Source of the DNA: Maribacter_C sp947494565
GTDB lineage: Bacteria > Bacteroidota > Bacteroidia > Flavobacteriales > Flavobacteriaceae
Length of the DNA stretch: 64,000 bases
NCBI RefSeq assembly: GCF_047345415.1
Contig: NZ_JBLFEP010000004.1
Coordinates: forward strand, 434,001-498,000
Direction: 5' to 3'
Made by a program: the position numbers and the translations under genes. Below the pieces are notes generated by a model that made no database searches, was not told where the DNA came from, and saw only the letters and a program-made list of their open reading frames with translations. Of this stretch, positions 26,514 to 36,311 are shown in pieces (the first letter of the stretch is position 1; each line of letters starts with the position of its first letter).

Positions 26514-27284
26514 CTATCCCGAAATCAAATATCCGCCGTCCGCGGCATATACGCCTCCTGTCATGTATGATCCGGCATCGGAGGCCAAAAGCATGACCAC
26601 TCCCGCCATTTCATCGGGGTGGGCCATTCGGCTTAATGGTACCATTTGCTCATAACCCGCAACCAGCTTCTCGTTGGACCACAAACTTTCGCTGAATTTC
26701 GTTTTGATGAGTCCCGGACAAACGGCATTGGCTCGAATCCCATACCTGCCCCATTCTTTTGCCTGGTTCTTGGTCAACATAATCATCGCGGATTTCGTCA
26801 TACTGTACAGTCCCAATCGAAAACCGGGGTGAACACCTTCTACCGACGATATATTGATAATACTACCTCCGCCCTGTGCTTTCATATAAGGCTGCACTAG
26901 ATTGGAAAGTAACCATGGTGCTTTTACATTGATTGCCATAATCTTATCGAATACCTCCTCACCTGTTGCTTCAAGAGGACCATAAAAGGGGTTGATGGCA
27001 GCGTTATTCACCAAAATATCGATGCGCCCAAAAGCTTCCGAAGTTTTTGTCACCAATGTCTTGCGTTGATCGTCATCTCCGATATGGCAGGCGATTCCTA
27101 AGGCTTCCAAACCAGCTTCCTTAAATTCTTCCGCCACTGCATCTACGGCCTCTTGCTTTCTAGAACTGACGACCACTTTAGCGCCGTTCTCCGCCAAACC
27201 GCGGGCAATCGATTTCCCGATACCCTTACTTGACCCAGTCACTATGGCAACTTTTCCGGTCAGGTCGAATTTTTGTTTTATCAT
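26514..27284 (-). CDS. SDR family oxidoreductase
   Basis: 256 residues. TGSSKGIGKSIARGLAENGA, VNNAAINPFYGPLEAT, catalytic YSMTKSAMIMLTKNQA and AADGGYLISG mark a classical SDR, with a layout close to the DHRS4 group of carbonyl reductases. The substrate is unknown; beta-hydroxyacyl-CoA or a carbonyl are both possible. It lies between the two ACAD genes, with a 125-bp gap to the first and the 439-bp repeat gap to the second. Confidence 0.88.
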   Translation of the reverse strand: MIKQKFDLTGKVAIVTGSSKGIGKSIARGLAENGAKVVVSSRKQEAVDAVAEEFKEAGLEALGIACHIGDDDQRKTLVTKTSEAFGRIDILVNNAAINPFYGPLEATGEEVFDKIMAINVKAPWLLSNLVQPYMKAQGGGSIINISSVEGVHPGFRLGLYSMTKSAMIMLTKNQAKEWGRYGIRANAVCPGLIKTKFSESLWSNEKLVAGYEQMVPLSRMAHPDEMAGVVMLLASDAGSYMTGGVYAADGGYLISG

Positions 27285-27365
27285 AGGTACACTCTTTCTA
27301 TTTATTGCTCTGAATCCCTTCCTTTAAACTTCATGCCGTACGCCGTATATTACAGGCTTTAGGTT

Positions 27366-27704
27366 CACTGGTACAAATTCCAAAAATCAAATTCCAAATT
27401 CCAAATTCCAAATCTCAAACTTCATGACTTACGCTGCATTTCATTCGCTTTTCGTCTCGCACCTCGCTATACGCTATACGCTATACGTTTAAGATATATA
27501 CTTTTTGCCAACTGTTAACTGCTCATTGTCCACTGGTATAAATTCCAAAAATAAAATTCCAAATTCCAAACTTCTTGACTTGCGCTATACATCATTTGCT
27601 TTTCGTCTCACGCCTCACGCTATACGCTAAAAATATATACTTTTTACTGCCAACTGTTAACTGCTCATTGTCCACTGCCTATTGCTAACTGCTAACTCTT
27701 AATC
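27366..27704. repeat. Duplicated composite heptamer tract F
   Basis: Two tandem imperfect copies of one composite unit: 27366-27530 (165 bp) and 27531-27672 (142 bp). Each starts CACTGGTA, continues with ATTCCAA heptamers, a degenerate CGTCTC stretch, TATACGC heptamers, a shared AATATATACTTTTT-like stretch and finally CCAACTGTTAACTGCTCATT. The length difference comes largely from missing heptamers. After the second copy GCTAACT, GCTAACT and CTTAATC (27684-27704) close the tract before the ACAD stop at 27724. Confidence 0.9.
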
Positions 27705-27723
27705 GACAATGCCTCACTGCCTC

Positions 27724-29535
27724 TCATTTAAAGATCTTTTCATACGTATTCAAGGTCAATGCTTGGTTATCCATAAGAACTTCTGCCAATCCTGTGGTTT
27801 TTGGCAATTCATATTTGAAGTAGAACTGCATTGTATGAATTTTACTTTCATAGAAATCCTTGTCAAAAGTCTTGTCTCCGGTCAGTAGCGCATTTTGTGC
27901 AACGATTCCGATTTCCAACCAGAGCCAGCTGATGACAATCGTACTGAAAAATTCCATAAAGGGGGTTGCATCTGCCAAAAAGCGTTGATAGTCCCCTTTC
28001 ATAGCGTAGCCCATCAACGATTGTAGTACGCCTTGTGTCAACTCCAGTTTCGTCCCGAGTTTCTGCGCATATGGTTTTAGGGACTCATGTGCCATTGCCG
28101 CCTGTATGGTACCCTGGATTTCCTTGGATAGCAACTGTAACGCTTTTCCGTTTTCCATGGTGACCTTTCTCCCCAAAAGGTCTTGGGACTGAATACCTGT
28201 CGTTCCTTCATATATGGCAGAGATACGAATATCGCGGAGGTACTGTTGCAAAATATAGTCCGAACAAAAGCCATAACCACCCAACACCTGCACCCCATTA
28301 TTGACCGAAGTAATACCCATTTCAGAGGGGTAGGTCTTGGTCACAGGGGTCAAGATTTCCAAAAGCAGTTTGTATTTGGTACGCTCCCCCTCATCTGGAT
28401 GGGCTTGTGACAGGTCATTGTAGCGCGAGGCTTTAAAGATCAAACTCAAGGCACCTTCGCAAACCGATTTCTGTAATAACAACATACGGCGCACATCAGG
28501 GTGATTGATGATCAAGGTCTGTTCTTGTGCTACATTCTTTTTTCCGGTGCTGGTCAATTGTCGGCCTTGGGGACGTTCTTTTGCGTAGTTCAATGAAGCA
28601 TGATAGGCCGCCGTTGCAATCGCCGCTGCGCCGCGACCTACGGCAATTCGAGCGCCATTCATCATCAAGAACATGTATTTCAGGCCCTGATTGGGCTCAC
28701 CGACGAGCCATCCCGTACAGGCGTCTTTGTCACCAAAAAAAAGATGGGTGGTGCAATAGCCCTTTTGTCCCATTTTTTCAAAATCCGCTACGGTAGTGAC
28801 ATCATTGGGTGTTAAGCTCCCATCTTCAGCAGGGCTATACTTTGGCACTACGAAAAGCGAAATGCCTTTGGTACCGGCTGGGGCCCCTTTAATTCGAGCT
28901 AAGACCAGATGCACGATATTCTCGGCGCCCTGGTAATCCCCAGCAGAGATGAATATTTTCTGTCCGTGTATTTTATAGGTTTCCCCATCGGGTGTGGCCG
29001 AGGTCACGATATCGGATAACGAGCTGCCCGCCTGTGGTTCGGTCAGGCACATGGTACCGCCCCAGGTGCCTTCCAACATTTTGGGCACATAGGTTTCATT
29101 CAAGGTTTTGTTCGCAAAATGAACGATCAACTCTGCCGCACCTACTGTAAGACCGATATAGCCCGGCAGGTGATTGTTGGCCGCCTCTTGAATAAAGGCC
29201 GAAGCATTCACCGCCATTGAGGGCATTTGCAGCCCTCCGTCCTCATAGGAAAACGGTCCGGATAGAAAGCCCATCTCGCCCCCTGCCTTCATGTATTTGG
29301 TGACCTGTGGATGCACGACGATTTCCCCATCTTTAAAATGAGCGGGGTGCTCGTCCATTTCCTTGAAGTACGGGTAGAGTTCCTTGTCGGAAAAGTCCTT
29401 GACAGCCTCAAGCATCATTTCAATCGACTCTTTATCATACTCGGTATAACGTTCGTGCCCTAGCACACCCTCTAGGTCGTTTACACTGAACAAGAGAAAT
29501 TTAAGGGTATCAAGGTCGATATAGTGCTGTGCCAT
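27724..29535 (-). CDS. Large acyl-CoA dehydrogenase (FadE5/DmdC-type)
   Basis: 603 residues, about 200 longer than the usual ACAD. The ACAD core shows MCLTEPQAGSSLSDIV, the FAD-binding helical domain and catalytic Glu in ISAIYEGTTGIQSQDLLGRK. A C-terminal extra domain (residues 480-603) is the ACAD C-terminal domain of the FadE5/DmdC group. The group oxidises acyl-CoAs, including 3-methylmercaptopropionyl-CoA in some members. It is the first gene of the minus-strand block. The gap to the divergent tricorn gene holds the likely promoters. Confidence 0.92.
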   Translation of the reverse strand: MAQHYIDLDTLKFLLFSVNDLEGVLGHERYTEYDKESIEMMLEAVKDFSDKELYPYFKEMDEHPAHFKDGEIVVHPQVTKYMKAGGEMGFLSGPFSYEDGGLQMPSMAVNASAFIQEAANNHLPGYIGLTVGAAELIVHFANKTLNETYVPKMLEGTWGGTMCLTEPQAGSSLSDIVTSATPDGETYKIHGQKIFISAGDYQGAENIVHLVLARIKGAPAGTKGISLFVVPKYSPAEDGSLTPNDVTTVADFEKMGQKGYCTTHLFFGDKDACTGWLVGEPNQGLKYMFLMMNGARIAVGRGAAAIATAAYHASLNYAKERPQGRQLTSTGKKNVAQEQTLIINHPDVRRMLLLQKSVCEGALSLIFKASRYNDLSQAHPDEGERTKYKLLLEILTPVTKTYPSEMGITSVNNGVQVLGGYGFCSDYILQQYLRDIRISAIYEGTTGIQSQDLLGRKVTMENGKALQLLSKEIQGTIQAAMAHESLKPYAQKLGTKLELTQGVLQSLMGYAMKGDYQRFLADATPFMEFFSTIVISWLWLEIGIVAQNALLTGDKTFDKDFYESKIHTMQFYFKYELPKTTGLAEVLMDNQALTLNTYEKIFK

Positions 29536-29834
29536 AGCGTGCTTATTTTAGATGCTTGAAGTTAACCGAAATTCTGTCGAATTCCATTAAACTGGTTTAA
29601 TAAAATGGGGATGGTAATCACTTCGGAGCACAAACCTAGATTCGATTCTTGACCTATGTCGAAGTTGCTGCTATATTTTCATCAGAGCGCAGATGCAGAC
29701 CTATTTTTAGCTAACTTCACCCACATTAATTAAAAGAGGCCTGATTTCATGGAGACAATTTCCGTTAGAAATCTTCATAACGATATCAAAGGCGAGTCTA
29801 TCACTAGTTTTATCCGTCAACCAAAATTCAAATT

Positions 29835-32800
29835 ATGAAATTCCTTATCTCCGTACTTCTTATTGCATTCAGTTCAAGTTCGTTCGGTCAAATCAATGCA
29901 AAACTAATGCGTTACGTCGATGTATCGGAAACACAAATTTGCTTCGTTTACGGCGGCGATATCTGGGTGGTCGACAAAAATGGGGGTACCGCCACACAAC
30001 TGACCAATTCCCCCGGGGAGGAATCCTATCCAAAATTCTCTCCAGATGGTAAGGAGATTGCGTTTACAGCCAGGTACCGAGGCAATCCCGATGTATATGT
30101 TATGCCCGTTACAGGTGGTGTTCCTCATAGATTGACCTATGGGTCCCATTCCGATCGCATGGTAGAATGGCATCCTGCAGGTGATAAAATCCTATTCGCT
30201 TCAAGAAGAGAGACAGGTATTCCATCCGGACGCGTAAACCAACTTTTTCTCATTCCCAAAACAGGCGGAATGCCAGAAAAGTTGCCCATCCCCTATGGCG
30301 AGATCGCCACGTATTCGCCTGATGGAAAGCAACTGGCCTATATTACCAAAATAACGGAGACCTATCCCTTTAAAAGATATCGAGGCGGACTAACTTCGGA
30401 GGTCATCTTATTTGATCTGGAAAACAATACCGCTAAGAACATCACCAATAGTGAAGCGAATGATGGGAAGCCCGCATGGGGAGGTGATAAAATTTATTTC
30501 TTATCCGACCGCGCAGATGACCTGCGGTTGAACGTATGGAGTTACGATCTTGAATCGGAAGCACTGAATCAGATTACCCAATTCAAAGACTTTGACATTA
30601 CGTATCTATCGGCTGGTCCAAAGGATCTGGTCTTCGAAGTAGGCGGCGCGCTCCATCTCATGGATCTCGCTACCGAGGAATCAAAAGAGGTTGCCGTAAC
30701 CGTAATAAGTGATTTGACTCTCGAAATGCCCAAAAGACTCGAGGTAAACAAGCAAATAAGGGGAATGACAGCTTCTCCTGGGGCAAGTAGAATTGTATTC
30801 GAGGCACGGGGCGAATTGTTCAATGCCCCTGTAAAAGAAGGATTTGTTCAAAACATCACCAACTCTTCAGGAGCGTTCGACCATAGTCCCACATGGTCGC
30901 CCAATGGAGATTATGTAGCATATTGGAGTGATAAATCAGGTGAGTATGAGATTTATCTACAATCGATGCGAAAAGAACAGAAGACCAAAAAAATCACTTC
31001 CAGAAATAAAGGATATGGCTATACCCTTCATTGGTCACCAGATAGCAAAAAGTTGGCATTCATTGATGAGAAAAATGATATCAGCATTTTGGATGTGGCA
31101 ACAGGAGCAGTTGAAGTAGTTGGCAATTATCAATGGAATTATGGTCACGGCGGCCGTTCGGGCTATCCCATTCATTGGTCACACGATTCGAAGTTCCTCA
31201 CCTATTCTATCGGTATGGACAATAGTAACGAAGCCATTTTTATCTACAGCCTTGGCAGTAAACAATCTAGACAGGTTACCAGTGGATTTTACAATGATAC
31301 CAACCCGGTTTTTGGGGTAGATGGTACATACTTGTTTTTTCTTACGGATAGGAATTTTAGCGCGGTATACAGTGGCCTTCAAGATGGTACCTGGATCTAT
31401 CCGAATGCCACACAACTGGCCGCTATCAGTTTGAGTCAAGAATCACCATACCTTCTACAAGCAAAAAATGACGAGTTAAGCACAGCGGAAAAGGAAGAGC
31501 AGCCAAAAGAAGAAGGTGGTAAACAAAAAAAGAAGAAAAAAGACGATTCGAAAAAGAAAGCCCCGGAACCGATAAAAGTGGATTGGAATGATATGGAAAG
31601 TAGGTTGGTTATTCTACCAGCAAAGCCTGGCAACTTGACCGACCTTATGGCCTTTGAGGGTAAGTTAGTCTACCGTCGCTTGCCCAATTCGGGATCAAGT
31701 GGTGGTGAACCGGAATTATTTTTCTATGACCTGAAGGAACGGGAAGAAAAATCCATCATGGCCAAAATAAATGGGGGCGTCAAGACAGCCGATGGGAAAT
31801 CGCTGCTAGTGAGGAGTGGGCCACAATTTGGTATTATTCAACCCGAGCCAGATCAGAAAATCAAGGATGCCATCCCTACAGATGGGTTGATTATGGAGCT
31901 GAACCCTAGGGAAGAATGGCGCCAGATCTTTCAGGACACTTGGAGAAGACACCGCGATTTCTTTTATGACGAGGGCATGCAACAAGTGGAATGGGACTCG
32001 CTTCGTACACAATACGGTAAGTTGATCGATGATGCCCGATCCCGTTGGGATGTAACGTTCATACAGTCGAATCTTGCCGCCGAGCTAAGTGCTGGCCATA
32101 CCTATACATTTGGTGGGGACAATGAAAAAGTGGAAAATGTGAGTACCGGTTATCTAGGGATTGACTGGGCCAAGGACAACAAGGGGTATAGGGTCAAACG
32201 AATTGTAAAGCCGGCCGATTGGGATGCCGAACACAGGTCGCCCTTCGATCGTCCCGGAGTAAAAGTGTCCGAGGGGGATTATATACATTCCGTCAATGGA
32301 ATTTCCCTTTCCCCAAACAAAGAGCCGTATGCTGCCTTTGAAGGTCTTGATGGTAAAACAGTTGTACTGAAGGTCAGCAAAAACGGTAATATGGGCGATG
32401 CAAAAGATGTAGTGGTCACCTGCCTTACAGGAGCAGAGGAAGGAAATATTCGCTACTTGGATTGGATCGAGAAGAATCGATTAAGGGTGGAACAACTTTC
32501 CGGAGGTAAATTGGGCTATGTGTATATGACCAATACGGCAAATAGGGGGCAACTTGACTTGGTTAAAATGTACTACGGCCAGCTAGACAAGGAAGGGTTC
32601 ATTATTGATGAACGTTTCAATGGGGGTGGACAACTCGCTGACCGCTTTTTAGAACTGATGACACGCCCTGTCATTTACAACCTATACTGGCGCCATGGAA
32701 AATCACACGCGTATCCGGTAAAGGCCAATACTGGTCCAATGGGTATGCTGATTAATGGTTGGGCAGGATCTGGAGGAGATGGATTACCCTGGGCATTTAG

Positions 32801-33125
32801 GGAACTGGACGCCGGACCGATTGTTGGTGAGCGCACTATTGGTATTTTAGTCGGTCCCGCCACAGGCCATCGACTCATTGATGGCGGAGGAATTACTGTT
32901 CCGGGAGCACGACTTTATTTTAATAACGGTACCTGGTTCGATGAAGGTGTTGGCGTTAGACCTGATATCCCCGTCTGGGACGATCCGAACGTATTGCTGC
33001 AAGGACGTGACCCCCAAATGGAGAAAGTTGTAGCGGAAGTATTGAAGTTGCTCAATGATAGTCCTAAGGCTACCGCACCTCCAGCTAAGGAAGATCGAAC
33101 GGCAAAAGGTCTAGAAAACAATTAG
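29835..33125 (+). CDS. Tricorn-like S41 protease
   Basis: 1096 residues with a signal peptide (FLISVLLIAFSSSSFGQ). Residues about 25-530 are tricorn beta-propeller repeats (YPKFSPDGKEIAFTA, PTWSPNGDYVAYWS, YTLHWSPDSKKLAFID). A lysine-rich linker (about 550-580) follows, then a helical core, a PDZ domain (GYLGIDWAKDNKGYRV) and the C-terminal S41 domain. The nucleophile is Ser979 in NGWAGSGGDGL. This is a periplasmic relative of archaeal tricorn, thought to trim peptides. Monocistronic. Confidence 0.92.
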   Translation: MKFLISVLLIAFSSSSFGQINAKLMRYVDVSETQICFVYGGDIWVVDKNGGTATQLTNSPGEESYPKFSPDGKEIAFTARYRGNPDVYVMPVTGGVPHRLTYGSHSDRMVEWHPAGDKILFASRRETGIPSGRVNQLFLIPKTGGMPEKLPIPYGEIATYSPDGKQLAYITKITETYPFKRYRGGLTSEVILFDLENNTAKNITNSEANDGKPAWGGDKIYFLSDRADDLRLNVWSYDLESEALNQITQFKDFDITYLSAGPKDLVFEVGGALHLMDLATEESKEVAVTVISDLTLEMPKRLEVNKQIRGMTASPGASRIVFEARGELFNAPVKEGFVQNITNSSGAFDHSPTWSPNGDYVAYWSDKSGEYEIYLQSMRKEQKTKKITSRNKGYGYTLHWSPDSKKLAFIDEKNDISILDVATGAVEVVGNYQWNYGHGGRSGYPIHWSHDSKFLTYSIGMDNSNEAIFIYSLGSKQSRQVTSGFYNDTNPVFGVDGTYLFFLTDRNFSAVYSGLQDGTWIYPNATQLAAISLSQESPYLLQAKNDELSTAEKEEQPKEEGGKQKKKKKDDSKKKAPEPIKVDWNDMESRLVILPAKPGNLTDLMAFEGKLVYRRLPNSGSSGGEPELFFYDLKEREEKSIMAKINGGVKTADGKSLLVRSGPQFGIIQPEPDQKIKDAIPTDGLIMELNPREEWRQIFQDTWRRHRDFFYDEGMQQVEWDSLRTQYGKLIDDARSRWDVTFIQSNLAAELSAGHTYTFGGDNEKVENVSTGYLGIDWAKDNKGYRVKRIVKPADWDAEHRSPFDRPGVKVSEGDYIHSVNGISLSPNKEPYAAFEGLDGKTVVLKVSKNGNMGDAKDVVVTCLTGAEEGNIRYLDWIEKNRLRVEQLSGGKLGYVYMTNTANRGQLDLVKMYYGQLDKEGFIIDERFNGGGQLADRFLELMTRPVIYNLYWRHGKSHAYPVKANTGPMGMLINGWAGSGGDGLPWAFRELDAGPIVGERTIGILVGPATGHRLIDGGGITVPGARLYFNNGTWFDEGVGVRPDIPVWDDPNVLLQGRDPQMEKVVAEVLKLLNDSPKATAPPAKEDRTAKGLENN

Positions 33126-33529
33126 TTTTCATTCATTCAAGAACAACCCTGTCTCTTGATATAGAAGTAGCATCGAGATTGACCATCTGTACTGTTTAAA
33201 AGCCAAGTATCGAAAAAGAAAATGAAGAAAAAATGAATGAATTACCATATTCTGGCAATACCCGTTTAATCGAAATTGTAGTACGTTAGAATCCGCCAAT
33301 AAACGTGATTCGTTATAGATATCCATAGTAGGAGAACCCAAAGAATAGTTGAACCACTCACTGGCGGAAAGCAGCATTGACTTGTATTTACCCGTTAGAA
33401 TATTACTGTAGGACCTTTCAACGAATACAAGCTACAAAAGAAAGAAAAAAGTCGTCTTTGGCTCCCATATTATCTAATTTCGCTCAGCAACTGAGTAATC
33501 TAGATTACTATTTGATATCCCTCAGAATT
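33126..33529. other. 404-bp region without a recognised gene
   Basis: It separates the tricorn and DUF5018-like genes. A minus-strand frame at 33129-33377 has no support. The plus frame entering the lipoprotein from 33377 is an upstream extension without signal-peptide logic. No repeat or hairpin seen. Confidence 0.5.
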
Positions 33530-35005
33530 ATGAAAAAAATTCATTTCACCTTATTTTTTGTGCTTATTTCCCTTTTTTCCTGTACTGATGAAGAAGGTAC
33601 GGAAACCGAACTTTCAGGTGGTAATACGATTACTTCTTTCACGGTATCCAGTGGCAACCTAGAATATGCGGTTACCATAGACGGCAAAACGATTGATATT
33701 ATTACGCCATACAACGTGACCACCGCCAACAATCTTGTGATGGAGGTTTTAATTTCCCAAGGCGCCACGATAGATCCAAACCCTAAGGATATTACCTTGA
33801 TTACAGACCCGATTGAATTTACCGTTACTGCGGAAAACGGAGCTGAAAGTGTCTACACCCTTACCCTATCACGTGAGGAGAGTCCGGAAAATGCCATAAC
33901 CGGTATCCGTCTAAAAAACAATAAGAATAGCGTTGATGAAGTCAACGCCGATATTGACCAAGTAAGTGGTGAGGCTACCAAAGAACTTCCTAAAAATTGG
34001 AGTCTGACCGAAGTTACAGCCGAAATCGAGATTTCAGCTTTTGCCAGCATTGCTCCAGATCCGAGTACCATCAGTGATTATTCACTACCTGTTGACTTTG
34101 TTGTCACCGCAGAAAATGGAACAACAAAGAATTATCGGGTGATCTTGTCAAAAATTCTATCTCAAGAAAATGATTTTAGTGCATTCATCCTTCTTTTTGA
34201 TACCCTAAACCTACCTGCGGACATCGATAGGGAAAAGGGTATGATATCTCAGCGTGTTCCCCAAGACACAGACCTTACACAACTGTCAGTTGCGTATGAG
34301 ATTCCTGAATATGCGACCATCATGCCCGATCCCTCCGGTATTATGGATTACTCGCAACCGGTAACTTTTGTAATTACTTCGGAAAACAATGAAGAAAAAA
34401 CCTATACTGTAGGTTTTGAATTCATGGAAGAAACCATAAACTATAATTGTGACCTGCAAAATGCCTCAAAGTGGTTTGGTGGGGATGATAGGGGCAATAA
34501 AATCTCCCCAGAGTTTTTTCATGCCCCAAGAAATGTAGGAACAGGCCAATCATTAACCCCTGAACAAGATATGTTCATCACATCGTATAGCATACGATTC
34601 AGCAATTATTTTCGGTTCGTAGACGATGAGGGAAATGTCAATACATATTTCGGTGATTCTACCGTACGCCTCCAACTACGGGACGGAGAAGGAAACGTTC
34701 TTGCCTATAAAGACAAGACCTTTAACAATCCTATGCAATTGTTCTGGCAGACATTTGATCTCACCGACCTGAATCTTATACTAAAGAAAGATACCTTATA
34801 TCACTTTACCTGGTACCTCGTAGATGGCGAAACACTGGGTATACATACCGGAACACATGGTAATACGGAACTGCATTCGGGGTTATGTGACGAACAGGGC
34901 CTAAGTGGAACTTCAACCATACGTGAAGAAACACATCTGGATGATTGGGACACTTGGGGGTATCATCCTTGGCACTTTAATTTTAGATTAACCGGTTTTC
35001 AATAA
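33530..35005 (+). CDS. DUF5018-like multi-domain surface lipoprotein
   Basis: 491 residues from ATG 33530, the start that puts the signal peptide (ISLFSC lipobox) first. After Cys come TDEEG, an acidic stretch of the type that exports lipoproteins to the surface. Three repeated domains of about 85 residues follow, each ending in FTVTAENGAESVYTLTLS, FVVTAENGTTKNYRVILS and FVITSENNEEKTYTVGF; these are DUF5018-like beta sandwiches often seen on PUL surface proteins. The C-terminal 170 residues are a separate domain I cannot name. A glycan- or protein-binding role is likely. No PUL lies next to it. Confidence 0.78.
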   Translation: MKKIHFTLFFVLISLFSCTDEEGTETELSGGNTITSFTVSSGNLEYAVTIDGKTIDIITPYNVTTANNLVMEVLISQGATIDPNPKDITLITDPIEFTVTAENGAESVYTLTLSREESPENAITGIRLKNNKNSVDEVNADIDQVSGEATKELPKNWSLTEVTAEIEISAFASIAPDPSTISDYSLPVDFVVTAENGTTKNYRVILSKILSQENDFSAFILLFDTLNLPADIDREKGMISQRVPQDTDLTQLSVAYEIPEYATIMPDPSGIMDYSQPVTFVITSENNEEKTYTVGFEFMEETINYNCDLQNASKWFGGDDRGNKISPEFFHAPRNVGTGQSLTPEQDMFITSYSIRFSNYFRFVDDEGNVNTYFGDSTVRLQLRDGEGNVLAYKDKTFNNPMQLFWQTFDLTDLNLILKKDTLYHFTWYLVDGETLGIHTGTHGNTELHSGLCDEQGLSGTSTIREETHLDDWDTWGYHPWHFNFRLTGFQ

Positions 35006-35302
35006 ACAGATGTAGCGAGTTAAGGGTATTAGAATTTTCAATATTCCTGATTCAAGCTTAGTCTGTTAAAATCCGTTTGGATGTACCAAATGATGTAGTT
35101 GTCTTGCCCCGTTTCGACCTTCTCTCGAAAGTCTTGAGTTGGGCACTACTTCATACACTTCCACAACAATCAAAACCGCTTTCAAACCATAAAAAGGAAC
35201 AAGCGTACATGTCCCAACCACTCATCCTAAATTTTCCACAGTTCAGTCGCAAAAAATGGAAAGCACTTCATTTATAGTTCATCTTTATCAAAATTTGAAA
35301 AG

Positions 35303-35794
35303 ATGCCCTACGATTTCGTCGGTTGGTTTCATACGGTCATGTCTCTGATTGCCCTTATTACGGGCACGATTGTTTTGACCAAAACAAAAGGAACTGCTAC
35401 ACACAAAAGAGTTGGAAGAATCTACGCCATTTCCATGCTCATGGTGTGCATCACCGCATTTATGATCTATCGCCTTCACAATGCTTTTGGAATACTTCAT
35501 TTTTTTGCCATTATCAGTACAGTGACTTTAATCTTAGGTATGCTCCCCATGTATTTGAAAACGCACAAAAAACCTATCATCGTTCATTTATCCTATATGT
35601 ATTGGTCAGTTATCGGACTCTATTGTGCCTTTGCGGCGGAGGTTTTCACACGACTTCCGGATATATGGCACATCGATACCAATCTTGGGGTATTCTACGC
35701 GCTGATCGGTATATCTTCCGGAGCAGTTGGAGCCATCGGAAGTCACTACTTCAAGAAAAACAAAAAGCGCTGGGAAGAACGTTTCGGTCAGTAA
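35303..35794 (+). CDS. DUF2306 membrane protein
   Basis: 163 residues, four hydrophobic helices (VMSLIALITGTIVL, IYAISMLMVCITAF, IISTVTLILGMLPM, VFYALIGISSGAVGAI). THKRVGRIYA and VHLSYMYWSVIGLYCAFAAE are typical of DUF2306 membrane proteins. Its function is unknown. An overlapping frame at 35323-35817 lacks the helix pattern and is a shadow. The gene stands alone with no clear neighbours on the same unit. Confidence 0.75.
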   Translation: MPYDFVGWFHTVMSLIALITGTIVLTKTKGTATHKRVGRIYAISMLMVCITAFMIYRLHNAFGILHFFAIISTVTLILGMLPMYLKTHKKPIIVHLSYMYWSVIGLYCAFAAEVFTRLPDIWHIDTNLGVFYALIGISSGAVGAIGSHYFKKNKKRWEERFGQ

Positions 35795-36311
35795 CCCCTC
35801 AGTTGATAACCCAATAGCACATCAGCGATCGATGTAGTTTCCAGGCTTAGGAAAAATCCGTAGCTTTATGGAGAGAAAAAGATCGCTGCAAGAAAGCAAT
35901 ATCAAACCCAAGGTGAAGCCAGACAGACACTCAGAAGTTCCATCAAATCCAATAACTACAGTACTATATCAAGCTGACCGTCCAATAGTTCGGCACATAC
36001 CAACGTTATCATTTTGGATTACCTCGGCTCCTAAAGGCCGACCTACAGCACCCCCTTTTGGAGAAGATGAACTGATAATTGAAATGACATACACGTCTGG
36101 AATCGCAGAAAAAATAGCATTCCACTTTGCGTATAAAGAAAACCAACATAGACATAATAACATGACCTAAATACTGTTAAGAACATATCATTCGATTGAT
36201 GCGGGTCGCTGTTGAACGAAATCAGGGAGGCATTGAAAACTCCAGTAGCCAAAAGCGATTTTGCCCATCAAAAGAACACGTACAACTGTTGAATCTTATT
36301 AACCCAAACAC
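35795..36311. other. 517-bp region without a recognised gene
   Basis: A 100-residue plus-strand frame at 35868-36170 is the longest, with no domain, no helix pattern and a Pro-rich mixed composition. A minus-strand frame overlaps it. I see no repeat, hairpin or conserved motif. It may hold decayed DNA or an unrecognised RNA. Confidence 0.45.

Noticed and set aside
19421..27704. CRISPR array
   Set aside because: Units are 7 bp and directly adjacent, without spacers of CRISPR length and without cas genes.
33129..33377. Minus-strand 82-residue frame
   Set aside because: Chance-like composition, no family match and no operon context. Could be a decayed gene, but no evidence.
33377..33529. N-terminal extension of the DUF5018-like lipoprotein
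   Set aside because: It would place 51 polar residues before the signal peptide; the ATG at 33530 gives a proper lipoprotein start.
35323..35817. Overlapping plus-strand frame in the DUF2306 region
   Set aside because: It lacks the hydrophobic helix pattern; the frame at 35303 has it.
35868..36170. Plus-strand 100-residue frame
   Set aside because: No domain, no signal, mixed Pro-rich composition, and an overlapping frame on the other strand. Nothing supports coding.
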